Shown: positions 1-8,922 of the stretch, piece by piece
How positions within the stretch are numbered: position 1 is the first letter of the stretch
Layout of the letters: each line of letters opens with the position of its first letter
NCBI RefSeq assembly: GCF_014645235.1
Contig: NZ_BMLM01000001.1
Coordinates: 1,736,001-1,800,000 of the forward strand
DNA: 64,000 nt
Direction of reading: 5' to 3'
DNA from: Agrococcus terreus
GTDB lineage: Bacteria > Actinomycetota > Actinomycetes > Actinomycetales > Microbacteriaceae
Notes under the pieces: generated by a model
Databases searched by the model: none
Seen by the model: the letters and a program-made list of their open reading frames with translations, nothing else
Told to the model about the DNA's origin: nothing
Made by a program: the position numbers and the translations under genes

Positions 1-458
1 TGCTCCACGACGCCGACGAGGACCGCTCGCGCAGCGCCGCGTTCTACCTCGAGCTGCTCGCCGACGAGGCCGACGCCGCGCTCGTCGCGGCGGTGCGCGA
101 CGCCGCCGACGCGGGCCGCGCGCACGGGCCGTACGGCGACTACCGCGAGCCGGCGCTCGCGGGCGAGGCGGTGGCAGGCCCCGAGGCCCGCATCGACGCG
201 CCCGTCGTGCCCGAGCGGCTGCGCGCCGCGCTCGAGCACGCGCACCTGCTCGTGCTGCACCCGCGCGACGCGAGGGCCGAGACGCTCCGGGCGCTCGTCG
301 ACGCCGGCTGGGGCGCGGACGCGATCGTCTCGCTCAGCCAGCTCGTCGCGTTCCTCGCCTTCCAGCTGCGGCTCGTGCACGGCCTCCGCGCCGTCGCCGC
401 AGCGCCCGCATCCGCCGCATCCAGATCCGACGCCGACCTCGAGGGGGCCGTCGCATGA
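1..458 (+). CDS. CMD domain protein (Avi_7170-like), 5' truncated by the window
   Basis: The reading frame is open from base 3, so the gene begins before the window; about 151 C-terminal codons are visible. The C-terminal pattern (LVDAGWGADAIVSLSQLVAF followed by an Arg/His-rich helix) is that of carboxymuconolactone-decarboxylase-like proteins of the Avi_7170 type, which normally precede an Avi_7169-type alkylhydroperoxidase-domain protein, exactly as seen here. The visible part shows no CxxC pair. Its stop overlaps the next start by ATGA (455-458), so the two are translationally coupled. The family is linked to peroxide or organosulfur-type oxidation clusters; the substrate is unknown. Confidence 0.75.
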   Translation, partial: LHDADEDRSRSAAFYLELLADEADAALVAAVRDAADAGRAHGPYGDYREPALAGEAVAGPEARIDAPVVPERLRAALEHAHLLVLHPRDARAETLRALVDAGWGADAIVSLSQLVAFLAFQLRLVHGLRAVAAAPASAASRSDADLEGAVA

Positions 459-1054
459 CCGAGATCCGCGACTACCCGGCGCTGCGCCGGCCCGACCGCT
501 TCACGCAGGAGGGGCTCGGCTGGGTGCCGTGGGCGCCGCCCGTGCCCGAGGATGCGCTGACCGACGTGCAGCGGCACGCGCTCGTCGAGGCGTCGCGCTC
601 CGCGAGCCCCTACTTCCGGCTGCTCGCGCGCGACCCGGAGGCGCTGCGCGCGCGCACGCTCACCGACCTCGACATCTTCGGCAACGAGGACGGCGGGCTG
701 CCGCGCTGGGAGCGGGAGCTCGCAGCCGCCGCGTCGTCGCGCACGACCGGCTGCGTGTTCTGCGCCTCGGTGCACGCGCGTGCCGCGTCGCGGCTCTCGG
801 GCCGCACCGACGACGTGCAGCGGCTGCTCGACGAGGGCGTCGGCGTGCGGGTCGACGAGCGCTTCGACGCGATCGTCGACGCCTCGGCGGCGCTCGCCGC
901 CACGCCTGCCGCGTTCGACGCCGAGCACGTGGAGCGACTGCGCGCCGCGGGGCTCGACGACGCCGCGATCGTCGACGCGATCGCCGGGGCGGCGTTCTTC
1001 AACTGGGCGAACCGGCTCATGCTCTCGCTCGGCGAGCCGGAGGTCGTGGGATGA
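455..1054 (+). CDS. Alkylhydroperoxidase (AhpD-like) domain protein, Avi_7169 type
   Basis: This 199-residue protein carries the AhpD redox motif C100-x2-C103-x3-H107 (GCVFCASVHA), which in the family forms a reducible disulfide used to detoxify peroxides. The N-terminal segment with YPALRRPDRFTQ and the PYFRLLARDPEAL stretch are typical of peroxidase-related CMD proteins. It overlaps both its neighbours by ATGA, placing it mid-operon between the Avi_7170-like partner and a VOC protein. The real reductant and substrate cannot be read from the sequence. Start choice is supported by the overlap. Confidence 0.82.
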   Translation: MTEIRDYPALRRPDRFTQEGLGWVPWAPPVPEDALTDVQRHALVEASRSASPYFRLLARDPEALRARTLTDLDIFGNEDGGLPRWERELAAAASSRTTGCVFCASVHARAASRLSGRTDDVQRLLDEGVGVRVDERFDAIVDASAALAATPAAFDAEHVERLRAAGLDDAAIVDAIAGAAFFNWANRLMLSLGEPEVVG

Positions 1055-1731
1055 CCGGCGTCGAGACGCAGGTGGCCGCAGCGATCGACCACGTCGTGCT
1101 CGCCGGCCCCGACCTCGCGGCCGCGGTCGCCCACGTCGAGGCCGTCACGGGCGTGCGCGCCGCGCCCGGCGGCCGCCACCCGCGCGGCACCGCGAACGCG
1201 CTCATCGCCTTCACGCGCGGCGGCCGTCGCGTGCGGCAGTACCTCGAGGTGATCGGCCCGGATGCGGAGGCCGGCTGGAGCGCCGACCGCGTCGACACCT
1301 TCGGCATCGACCGGCTCGACGGGCCGCGGGTCGTCACGTTCTCGGCGCGGCCGGACGACATCGAGGCGGCCGTCGCGGCCGCCCGCGCGTCGGGGGTGCC
1401 GTTCCAGGACGTCGAGCCGCTCTCGCGCCGGACGCCCGACGGGCGCGAGCTCGCGTGGCGGCTCGCGCGGCCGGAGCAGGGCGAGGCGCATCCGCCGTTC
1501 CTCATCGACTGGGGCGCGACGGCCCATCCGGGCCTCGACGGGCTGCCGACGCTCGAGCTCGTGGCGCTGCGCCGGCTGACGCCCGACGTCGCCGGCGAGA
1601 CCGCGCGCCTGCGGGCGCTCGGGGTCATCGTCGGCGAGGCGGGCGAGGAGGCGGTCGAGGTCGTCGAGGCCGGCGCCGACGGCTTCGAGCTCGAGGTGGC
1701 GGTCGACGGGCGGCGCGTCCTGCTGCGCTGA
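1051..1731 (+). CDS. VOC family protein (glyoxalase-like domain)
   Basis: The 226-residue product opens with AIDHVVLAGPDLAAAVAHVE, the first strand and helix of a glyoxalase/bleomycin-resistance fold, and contains RQYLEVIGPD and PTLELVALR, which fit the metal-ligand strands of the Glyoxalase_3-type subfamily. The ATG at 1051 overlaps the preceding stop by ATGA, so it is the last gene of the CMD/peroxidase operon. A strong hairpin follows 21 bases later. The reaction is unknown; VOC proteins may be lyases, dioxygenases or binding proteins. Confidence 0.75.
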   Translation: MTGVETQVAAAIDHVVLAGPDLAAAVAHVEAVTGVRAAPGGRHPRGTANALIAFTRGGRRVRQYLEVIGPDAEAGWSADRVDTFGIDRLDGPRVVTFSARPDDIEAAVAAARASGVPFQDVEPLSRRTPDGRELAWRLARPEQGEAHPPFLIDWGATAHPGLDGLPTLELVALRRLTPDVAGETARLRALGVIVGEAGEEAVEVVEAGADGFELEVAVDGRRVLLR

Positions 1732-1752
1732 ACGGGCCTCCCGAGCGACCGG

Positions 1753-1792
1753 AGCGCGGATCCGCCCCTACCGCAGGGGACGGATCCGCGCT
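1753..1792 (+). terminator. Hairpin after the CMD/VOC operon
   Basis: The arm AGCGCGGATCCG (1753-1764) plus CCCCT pairs with AGGGG plus CGGATCCGCGCT (1781-1792), broken only by one unpaired A and closed by a five-base loop. No long T tract follows, as is usual at high GC. It lies 21 bases after the VOC stop and 64 bases before the dodecin start. Confidence 0.6.
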
Positions 1793-1856
1793 TCGCTGTG
1801 TGCGTGCGGGGAGATCCCCCGCCGTGTGCCCTCGGGCACAGGACGAGGAGGTCCGC

Positions 1857-2087
1857 ATGGCATCCGTGGCCAGGGTCACCACCATCACATCGCGCTCGGA
1901 GCAGAGCTTCGAGGACGCGATCCGGCAGGGCGTGCAGCGCGTCAACGAGACGCTGCGCGGCGTCGAGGGCGCGTGGGTGAAGGATCAGGTCGTGAACATC
2001 GCCGACGGGGCGATCACCTCGTGGCAGGTGACGCTGGAGGTGACGTTCGTGCTCGACGGCGCGCACGGCGACGCTTCGAGCGACTAG
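1857..2087 (+). CDS. Dodecin family flavin-binding protein
   Basis: The 76-residue product (MASVARVTTITSRSEQSFED start, then AIRQGV, GAWVKDQ and WQVTLEVTFVLD) has the size and pattern of dodecins, which assemble into hollow dodecamers that store or buffer flavins (FMN, riboflavin) in the cytoplasm. The family's flavin-stacking Trp is present in GAWVKDQ. AGGAG lies just upstream of the ATG at 1857, which decides the start. It stands alone, with a terminator before it and a palindromic repeat after it, so it is probably monocistronic. Confidence 0.9.
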   Translation: MASVARVTTITSRSEQSFEDAIRQGVQRVNETLRGVEGAWVKDQVVNIADGAITSWQVTLEVTFVLDGAHGDASSD

Positions 2088-2110
2088 CTCCTCCGACGCC
2101 GCCTCCCCCC

Positions 2111-2221
2111 GCTGGTCGAGGAGCGTGCGGCGCAGCCGCACGCGTCTCGAGACCACAGCCCGTCGAGCGGTCGCGGTGGTCTCGAGACGGCCGCGGCTCC
2201 GCCGCGGCCTCCTCGACCAGC
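2111..2221. repeat. Compound palindromic repeat, full two-arm copy
   Basis: Half one is GCTGGTCGAGGAG (2111-2123), an internal perfect hairpin (CGTGCGGC, loop GCA, GCCGCACG, 2124-2142) and CGTCTCGAGACCAC (2143-2156). Half two is its mirror: GTGGTCTCGAGACG (2176-2189), a second internal hairpin (GCCGCGGC, loop TCC, GCCGCGGC) and CTCCTCGACCAGC (2209-2221). The outer boxes are conserved while the internal hairpins differ in sequence. Single-arm copies lie at 32055-32102 and 35674-35719. It sits between the convergent dodecin and MetE-like genes and could act as a terminator. Confidence 0.85.
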
Positions 2222-2229
2222 GAAGGAGC

Positions 2230-3456
2230 TCAGACGAGCGTCGCAGCGCCCAGCCGCTGCTCCGCCAAGCGTGCGCCCTCGCCGAGCGCCTCGAGCTTCG
2301 CCACCGCGATCGAGGGGTGGATGCGGCCGCCGAGGCCGCAGTCGGTCGAGGCGATGACGCGCTCGGGGCCGACGATGCGGGCGAAGCGCTCGATGCGGTC
2401 GGCGACGAGCTCGGGGTGCTCGACGACGTTCGTCGCGTGACCGATCACGCCCGGGGCGATGCGCGCGCCCTCGGGCAGGGCGATGTCCTCCCAGACGCGC
2501 CACTCGTGCTCGTGGCGCGCGTTCGCGGCCTCGAACGAGAAGCTGCCGGCCTCGACCTCGAGCACGAGCGGCGCGATCTCGCGCAGCCCGATGTCGGTCG
2601 TGTGCGGGCCGTGCCACGAGCCCCAGCACAGGTGCAGGCGCACCTGCTCCTTCGGCAGGCCGCGGATGGCGTGGTTGAGCGCCTCGACGCGGATGCGCGT
2701 GAACGCGAGGTAGTCCTCGATACTCGGCTCGGGGTTGATCTGGTCCCAGTTCTCGGCGAGCGAGGGGTCGTCGATCTGCACGACGAGGCCGGCGTCGACG
2801 ATGGCGCGGTACTCCTCGCGGAGCACGTCGGCCCAGGCCCAGATGTGCTCCTCTTCGCTCGCGTAGTGGCGGTTCGCGATGCGCGAGGCGGAGCCGGGCG
2901 ACAGCGCCGTGAGGAAGCCCTGCTCGGCGCCCGAGGCGTCGAGGCCCGCGCGGAGGTTGCGCACGTCGGCGGCGATCGCCTCCTGCCCGATGTAGCGGAG
3001 GGCGCCGGTGGTGGCGGGGAACGCGGTGGCGGGCGTCGACTCGAGGAGCGGGTGCTCGGGGTCGAGGTACGCGTCGGCGAAGCGCTGCCAGTCGCGGCGG
3101 TCGGGGAACGACGTGAGGCGCACGTTGCCGGGCTCTGACCGCACGGGCTCCTGCGTGAAGATGTCCTCGCCGGTGACCTCGAGGCCCTCGACGCGCTGGA
3201 AGACGTAGCTCCACCACGCGCCGTAGTCGAGGGCGCTCGACATCGCCTTGCCGTACTCGCCGTCGCCGACGATCGTGATGCCGAGGCGCTGCTGGCGCTC
3301 GACGAGGTCGGCGACCGCGGCGGTGAGCAGGCCCTCGAACTCCGGCGTGCGCTCGAGCGTGAGGCCGTCGTCGGCGACGCGGCGGGCGGCGTTGGCGGCG
3401 AGGAGCTCGGGCGTGCGCGGCAGGCTGCCGGCGTGCGAGACGTCGATGCGGGGCAT
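2230..3456 (-). CDS. Cobalamin-independent methionine synthase II family protein (MetE C-terminal-like)
   Basis: At 408 residues this is a single UROD/MetE-like barrel rather than full-length MetE (about 750). It starts MPRIDVSHAGSLPRTPELL and contains LHLCWGSWHG and STDCGLGGR, which carry the His/Cys ligands that hold the catalytic zinc in the family. The ATG at 3456 has GGAAGG upstream. Relatives transfer methyl or other alkyl groups between thiols and are found in catabolic as well as methionine pathways, so calling it methionine synthase would go beyond the evidence. No folate or cobalamin gene is adjacent; it stands alone, divergent from a lipoprotein. Confidence 0.82.
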   Translation of the reverse strand: MPRIDVSHAGSLPRTPELLAANAARRVADDGLTLERTPEFEGLLTAAVADLVERQQRLGITIVGDGEYGKAMSSALDYGAWWSYVFQRVEGLEVTGEDIFTQEPVRSEPGNVRLTSFPDRRDWQRFADAYLDPEHPLLESTPATAFPATTGALRYIGQEAIAADVRNLRAGLDASGAEQGFLTALSPGSASRIANRHYASEEEHIWAWADVLREEYRAIVDAGLVVQIDDPSLAENWDQINPEPSIEDYLAFTRIRVEALNHAIRGLPKEQVRLHLCWGSWHGPHTTDIGLREIAPLVLEVEAGSFSFEAANARHEHEWRVWEDIALPEGARIAPGVIGHATNVVEHPELVADRIERFARIVGPERVIASTDCGLGGRIHPSIAVAKLEALGEGARLAEQRLGAATLV

Positions 3457-3598
3457 GGTGGACCTTCCGGAGGCTTGCGGGGGCACTCGCACGCTATCCG
3501 CGCGGTTCGACGGTGGCCCAGGCGACCGGTCACGCTTCGTCACACGGCAGCGGCGGGGCTCTCGGCGGATCCCCGGCGGAGGGGCGCATCCTCGTGGC

Positions 3599-4051
3599 AT
3601 GCCCACCGCCTCGCTCCGCCGCTCCCGCGCGGTGGCGATGCGTGCGGTCGTCGTCGCGTGCGGCACGCTCCTGCTCGCCGCCTGCGGAGCCGTCACGGCC
3701 GAGGCGGAGCCGGAGGTCGGCTCGGGCGGGGCGTGCGCCGCCCCGACCGCCGCGCTCGCGGAGGGGCAGGATGCACGCGTCGAGCCGGGCGACGTCGTCG
3801 TGGTGGAGCTCGTGCACTTCGAGGCCGACTGCGACGACATGGTGCAGAACGGCACGCCGCTGCCCGGCCGCCCGGACTTCCCCGTGCCGATCCGCTGGAT
3901 CCAGGGCGACTCCGCGCTGCACGTCGACGACGCCTGGACGAGCGACGCGGGCCTGCAGGTGGTGGAGGTCGAGGTGCCGCCCGAGGCGAGCCCGGGGCAG
4001 GCGATCATCGAGATCCAGCTCATGCGCGTGACGGTCGACGTCGAGGGCTGA
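3599..4051 (+). CDS. Small secreted lipoprotein, function unknown
   Basis: The 150-residue product has a positively charged N-terminus, a short hydrophobic stretch and a lipobox (LLAAC, Cys29), so it should be lipidated and anchored outside the membrane. The mature part contains two more Cys (near CAAPTAALAEG and EADCDDM) that could form a disulfide, and a run of alternating beta-strand-like segments ending IIEIQLMRVTVDVEG, suggesting a small beta sandwich. A second in-frame ATG (residue 14) would also keep the signal. I do not recognise the family. It is divergent from the MetE-like gene. Confidence 0.65.
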   Translation: MPTASLRRSRAVAMRAVVVACGTLLLAACGAVTAEAEPEVGSGGACAAPTAALAEGQDARVEPGDVVVVELVHFEADCDDMVQNGTPLPGRPDFPVPIRWIQGDSALHVDDAWTSDAGLQVVEVEVPPEASPGQAIIEIQLMRVTVDVEG

Positions 4052-4151
4052 AGCGAGGGCTGCAGCCCCGTGCCGCCGGCGCCGCGGTCGCAGAGGTCCG
4101 CGGGTGCGCCAGCCGGGCGCGCTGTGCCGCTGCGCGTTATGCCGCTGAGCG

Positions 4152-5624
4152 CTATGCCGCGGCTCGCTCGCGCTGCAGATGCCGTCGCGGTGGCAGCGCG
4201 AGCGATCGATGCACCCGCCAGCGCCAGCCCCTCCCCCGTCCGGTTCCTCGCTCCGTCGCCTGCCGACTCACACGCAGCCGGCCGCGATGCACGTCGTGGT
4301 GGCAGCGGGAGCACAGGAGCAGGCCGTTGTCGACGTCGGTGGCGCCGCCGGTCTGCCACGACTGCACGTGGTGCGCCTCGCACCAGCCGGGCGGCGCTGA
4401 GCAGCCGGGCCCGCGGCAGCCGCCGTCGCGGAGCGCGATCGCGCGGCGCTGGGCGGCGGTGAAGAGGCGCGACGCCCGACCGAGCTCGAGCACGTGGCCG
4501 TCGGGATCGATCGCGGCGGCCGGCACGTGCCCGTCGCAGAGGATGCGCGCGGCGAGGGCCGCGGGCACGACGTCGCCCGTGCCCTCGATGCGCGCCCACG
4601 CGGCCGGGTCGCCTGCGGCGGCGCGCTCGAGCTGCTCGGCGGGCACCGTGACGACGAGCGTGGGCGCGGCGCCGCCGATGCGGGGCGCATCGCCGGAGCG
4701 CGCGTGCGCCTCGACGATGCCGAGCAGCGCGTCGCACTGCGCCTGTGGGCGGGTGCGGTCGTCGGCCTCCTCGGCGTCGTCCTGAGCGTCGGCGAACGAG
4801 GGCGTGCGCGGCGCCGTATGGGCGTCGAGCACGGCCTGGAGCGCGGCGCCCTGCTCGGGCGTGCACACCAGCCGGCCGATCGCCATGCCGTCGGCGCGCC
4901 GGCCGAGCCGGAACGACCGCTCGGCGCGCTGTGCGTCGTCGCGCGGCTCGAGCCCGTCGGGGTCGAGGGCCGCGAGCCAGGCGCGTGCCTGCACGCCGAG
5001 CTCTTCGGGCGGAGTGGGCCCCGCGTCCTGCGCCGGTGCATCGTCGAGGTCGCTGCCGTCGGGACCGATGCCCGTCGCGGCGTCGACGAGGTGCCGCTCA
5101 GCGACTGCGCGCGCGTCGGGCGCGATGCGGTCGTCGCCCTGCTCGAGCACCGCGACGATCGTGCGCGCCTGGGCGAGCGAGACGAGCGCGCCGGCGAGCG
5201 CCGCGCCGACCACCGGGAACCGCGCGGGCACCTCCGCTCCCGAGAGCGCGACCGCGGGCCGCGTCGCGGCGGCGACGGCCTCGAGGTCGCGCGCGTGGCG
5301 GGCGGTGACGCCGAGCTCGTGCCGCAGCGCCTCCGCCGTCGACCGGTAGCCGATCGAGCGCGGCAGCGAGGTGCCCGCCGTGCGCGGCGGCGTGCTGGCG
5401 AGCAGGCCGGCGACGCCGACCGCGGCGGCGTCGGCAGCGCGGGTGAGCTCGCCGATCGCGGCGACCACGGCCCAGCGCTCGGCATCGGGCAGCGCCGAGA
5501 ACGCGTCGAGACCCTCCGAGACCTCCGCTCGGATGCCCTCGGCGACCGACCGGATGCGGGCCGCGGCATCCTGCGGCATCGCGGCTCCCGCCGCCTCCCG
5601 CACCGCCGTCTCGACCACTCGCAT
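4152..5624 (-). CDS. DUF222 domain-containing HNH endonuclease
   Basis: The 490-residue protein has an N-terminal helical DUF222 domain (FSALPDAERWAVVAAIGELT region) and a C-terminal HNH nuclease: GGCRGPGCSAPPGWCEAHH followed by GGATDVDNGLLLCSRCHHDVH, with four Cys for a structural zinc and the HH/N/H catalytic set. Actinobacteria carry many copies of this gene type (historically 13E12-repeat proteins). Between the domains is an acidic low-complexity stretch (DAQDDAEEADD), common in these proteins. No phage or transposase gene is adjacent. Role unproven; proposed to act in mobile DNA or defence. Confidence 0.88.
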   Translation of the reverse strand: MRVVETAVREAAGAAMPQDAAARIRSVAEGIRAEVSEGLDAFSALPDAERWAVVAAIGELTRAADAAAVGVAGLLASTPPRTAGTSLPRSIGYRSTAEALRHELGVTARHARDLEAVAAATRPAVALSGAEVPARFPVVGAALAGALVSLAQARTIVAVLEQGDDRIAPDARAVAERHLVDAATGIGPDGSDLDDAPAQDAGPTPPEELGVQARAWLAALDPDGLEPRDDAQRAERSFRLGRRADGMAIGRLVCTPEQGAALQAVLDAHTAPRTPSFADAQDDAEEADDRTRPQAQCDALLGIVEAHARSGDAPRIGGAAPTLVVTVPAEQLERAAAGDPAAWARIEGTGDVVPAALAARILCDGHVPAAAIDPDGHVLELGRASRLFTAAQRRAIALRDGGCRGPGCSAPPGWCEAHHVQSWQTGGATDVDNGLLLCSRCHHDVHRGRLRVSRQATERGTGRGRGWRWRVHRSLALPPRRHLQRERAAA

Positions 5625-5823
5625 CCCCCTTCGGATGCCTCGAACCTATGCGGTGCCACTGACATGCCGACGCGGCCCGTTGACGTCCGGATCGCAGCCC
5701 GATCGCGCTCCGTGCCAGCCCCCGCAGCAGCCTGGGGCCGCCGGACCCGGCCGACCCGATCCCAGCGCCCGGCAACCCGCAGGCTGCCGCAGGACCCGCG
5801 GATCCGACCACTCGGAGGCGCGC

Positions 5824-6455
5824 ATGCTCCCCGACCTCGATGCCCTCGCATCCTTCGCCCTCGTCGTGGCCCTGCTCACCATCACGCCCGGCGTCGACAC
5901 CGCGATCGTGCTGCGCGCCGGCGCGACGCGCGACCGCGCCCATGCCTGGGGCGTCGTGCTCGGCGTGCAGCTGGGCGTGCTCACATGGGGCGCGCTCGCC
6001 GCGCTCGGCGTGAGCGCCGTGCTCGCCGCTCGCAGCTCGCCTACGACGTCGTGCGCTACGCCGGCGCCGCCTACCTGGTGTGGATCGGAGCACGGCTCCT
6101 GTGGGGCGCGATGCGCGGCCGAGCGCACGACGCGCCGACGGAGGGCGCCCGCCGCCCGGGTCTGCTCGCCGGCCTCCGCCGCGGCCTCGTCACGAACCTC
6201 CTCAACCCCAAGGTCGGCGCCTTCTCCGTCGCCCTCCTGCCGCAGCTCATCCCGGTCGGCGCGCCGCACCTCCCCTGGGGCCTCGCCCTCGCGGGCACGC
6301 ACGCGCTGCTCGGCGGCCTCTGGCTCGGCACGCTCGTGCTCCTCGCCCGCAGCGTGCGCGGCTGGCTGCAGCGGCCGCTCGTCGCGCGCTGGGTCGACGG
6401 CGTGGCCGGCACGGCCATCGCGGGCTTCGGCGTGCGCCTCGCCGTCGTGCGCTGA
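5824..6455 (+). pseudogene. LysE/RhtB-type amino-acid exporter split by a frameshift
   Basis: Reading from the ATG at 5824 gives a LysE N-terminus (FALVVALLTITPGVDTAIVL, then GVVLGVQLGVLTWGALAALG) that loses the family pattern after ALGVSAVLAA. From about 6031 the next frame supplies the missing part (QLAYDVVRYAGAAYLVWIGA, GLVTNLLNPKVGAFSVALLP) to a stop at 6453-6455. One base missing near 6028-6033 explains both halves; restoring it gives a normal length of about 210 residues with the family's usual membrane segments. It is either a fresh null mutation or a sequencing error. Confidence 0.8.
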
Positions 6456-6546
6456 GGGCGACCTCCGCCGTGGGGCTCGCGGCACCGTCGACGAGGGTCC
6501 GGAACGCGCTCTGCGCCCGCGCGCGCAGGCGCCGGGCGCCGGGCGG

Positions 6547-8922
6547 CTACCCCGCGAACGCCTCGCGGAACGGCTTCGGCGCCCGGCCCGCCGGCTGCTG
6601 CGGCCGCGGCCCCGGATCCGGCAGCGGCGGCGTCGGCATGGACCGCGGCGCGCCTGCCTCGAGCTCGACGCGCTCGCCGAAGTGCCGGAGCGCGATCGGC
6701 GGGCCGTCCGCGAGGCGGTACTCGGTGCGCTCGGGCCGCACGTCCACGCGCAGCTCCTGCCCCCGCACCCGGATGCCGAACCGCAGACGGGTGAGCTGCT
6801 CCGGCAGGCGCGGCGAGAACGAGAGCCCGGCCGTGCCGTCGCGCATGCCGCCGAAGCCCGCGACGAGCGCCGTCCAGATGCCGGCGAGCGAGGCGAGGTG
6901 CAGCCCCTCGTCGGTGTTGCGATGGAGGTCGTCGAGGTCGAGCGTCGCCGCCTCCGCGAGGTAGTCGGCCGCGAGGTCGAGGTGCCCCACCGCCGCCGCG
7001 ACGACCGCCTGCGGCGCGGCGGAGAGCGAGGAGTCGCGCACGGTGATCGCCTCCGACCAGCGGAACGCGGCCGCCGCCTCCTCGGGCGAGAACGCCTCGT
7101 GCGCGACGTGCAGCGCGAGCACGAGGTCGGCCTGCTTGCCGACCTCCCTGCGGTACAGCTCGACGTAGGGGTGGTGGTCGTGGAGCGGGTAGCGGTCGCG
7201 GGAGGCGGCGAAGTCCCAGCGCTCGCGCTCGGTCGAGCCGGCCGAGTGCTCGTGCACGCCGTGCCGCTCGCTGAACGGCACGACGAGCGCACGGGCGATC
7301 ACGACCCAGCCGCCGATCTCGCCGTCGCTGGCGCCGAGGTCCCGGGCGCGGTCCGGATGCCGTCCCGCGGCCTCGGCGGCCGCGAGCAGGTTCCCGCGCG
7401 CGACGAGGTTCGTGTACGCGTTGTCGTCGACGATCGCCGAGTACTCGTCCGGTCCCGTCACGCCGTCGATGTGGCAGCGCCCCTCGGCGTCGCGCCGCAC
7501 GAGCGTCGCCCACAGCCGCGCCGTCTCGACGAGGATCTCCAGGCCCACCTCGCGCTCGAACCGCTCGTCGCCCGTCGCGCGCACGTGCTGCGCGGCGCCG
7601 AGCGCGACAGCCGCGTTGACGTGGAAGGCCGCCGTGCTCGCCGGCCAGTAGCCGGAGCTCTCGCGGCCGTCGATCGTGCGCCACGCGAAGCTCGCGCCGG
7701 CGAGGCGCAGCGTCCGGGCACGCTCCCGCGCCCGGTCGAGGGTCGCGTGCCGCCACCGCAGCGCCTGCTCGGCGGCGTCCGGCGCCGTCGCGGTGAGCAC
7801 GGGCAGCACGAAGGCCTCGAAGTCCCAGAACACGTGGCCCGCGTAGCCGGCCCCCGTGAGCCCCTTGCCGGGCACCGAGCGCGCGTCGAGCCGCGCGCTC
7901 GCCTGGAAGAGCTGGAAGAGCGCGAACCGCACCGCCTGCTGCAGCCGCGGCTCGCCCTCCACCTCGACGTCGGCGCACGCCCAGAACGCGTCGAGCCGCG
8001 CGCGCTGCGCCCGCACGAGCGCCTCCCAGCCGTCCTCGCGCGCGGCCGCGAGCTGCGCCTCCGCCCGGTCGCGCAGGGCGTGCGCCTCGAGGTCGGGCGA
8101 CCAGGCGTGCCCGACGAGCTTCTCGAGCTCGACCCGCTCTCCCGCCGCGAGCCGCACGACGACGGTCGTGCGCGCCACGTCGGCCTCGGCCTCGGTGCGG
8201 ATGCTCGGCTCCACGCCGGCGGGGGCCGTGACCCGGTGGTCCATCGCGACGGCGACGCCGATGCGGCTGCGCCGCGTGCGGTGCACCAGCGTGGCCGCGG
8301 CGCCCAGCGCGTGCGCGGTCAGCGGCTCGAAGGGATGCGCGAGGATGTCGCGCACGCGGGGGTCCGGATGCTGGTCGGGCACGGGCTCGTCGGCGACGAG
8401 CTCGGACTGCAGCGTGATCGTGACGGGCCCGTCGACCGCCTCGACCGCGTAGCGGATCGCGGCGACGCCGCGGTGCTCGAACGAGACGAGCCGCTCGCTG
8501 CGCACCCGCACGACCCGGCCCGCGGGCGAGGTCCAGTCGACCGCACGGCGCACGAGCCCGTCGCGCAGCTCGAGCCGCTGCTCGTGCCGCTCGAGCGCAC
8601 CGGTGCGCACGTCGAGCGGCTCGTCGTCCACGAGCAGCCGCACGACCTGCCCGTCGGCCACGCGCACGACCGCCTGGCCGTGCTCCGGGTAGCCGTACCC
8701 CTCCTCGGCGTAGGGCATCGGATGCTCCTCGAACACGCCGTTCAGGAAGGCGCCGGCGACGCCGTGCGGCTCGCCCTCGTCGAGCACGCCGCGCCAGCCG
8801 AGGTTGCCGTTCGAGAGCGCGAGCACCGACTCGCGGTGCGCGAGCCGCTCGGGCTCGAGGTCGGCGATGCCGCAGCTCGCGACGCCGATGCTCCAGGGCT
8901 CGCAGTCGTAGGCGACGCTCAC
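6547..8922 (-). CDS. Glycoside hydrolase family 65 protein (disaccharide phosphorylase)
   Basis: The 791-residue protein has the GH65 layout: N-terminal beta domain (SNGNLGWRGVLDEGEPHGVA), an alpha/alpha-barrel with FWDFEAFVLPVLT, and the catalytic motif VTGPDEYS with the general acid Glu at residue 493, close to its place in known maltose phosphorylases. HRNTDEGLHLASLAGIW and the C-terminal beta-sheet domain follow. Family members phosphorolyse maltose, trehalose, kojibiose or nigerose to beta-glucose-1-phosphate. The GTG start at 8922 overlaps the stop of the upstream PfkB kinase by GTGA. A beta-phosphoglucomutase, the usual partner, is not next to it. Substrate not assignable. Confidence 0.88.
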   Translation of the reverse strand: MSVAYDCEPWSIGVASCGIADLEPERLAHRESVLALSNGNLGWRGVLDEGEPHGVAGAFLNGVFEEHPMPYAEEGYGYPEHGQAVVRVADGQVVRLLVDDEPLDVRTGALERHEQRLELRDGLVRRAVDWTSPAGRVVRVRSERLVSFEHRGVAAIRYAVEAVDGPVTITLQSELVADEPVPDQHPDPRVRDILAHPFEPLTAHALGAAATLVHRTRRSRIGVAVAMDHRVTAPAGVEPSIRTEAEADVARTTVVVRLAAGERVELEKLVGHAWSPDLEAHALRDRAEAQLAAAREDGWEALVRAQRARLDAFWACADVEVEGEPRLQQAVRFALFQLFQASARLDARSVPGKGLTGAGYAGHVFWDFEAFVLPVLTATAPDAAEQALRWRHATLDRARERARTLRLAGASFAWRTIDGRESSGYWPASTAAFHVNAAVALGAAQHVRATGDERFEREVGLEILVETARLWATLVRRDAEGRCHIDGVTGPDEYSAIVDDNAYTNLVARGNLLAAAEAAGRHPDRARDLGASDGEIGGWVVIARALVVPFSERHGVHEHSAGSTERERWDFAASRDRYPLHDHHPYVELYRREVGKQADLVLALHVAHEAFSPEEAAAAFRWSEAITVRDSSLSAAPQAVVAAAVGHLDLAADYLAEAATLDLDDLHRNTDEGLHLASLAGIWTALVAGFGGMRDGTAGLSFSPRLPEQLTRLRFGIRVRGQELRVDVRPERTEYRLADGPPIALRHFGERVELEAGAPRSMPTPPLPDPGPRPQQPAGRAPKPFREAFAG

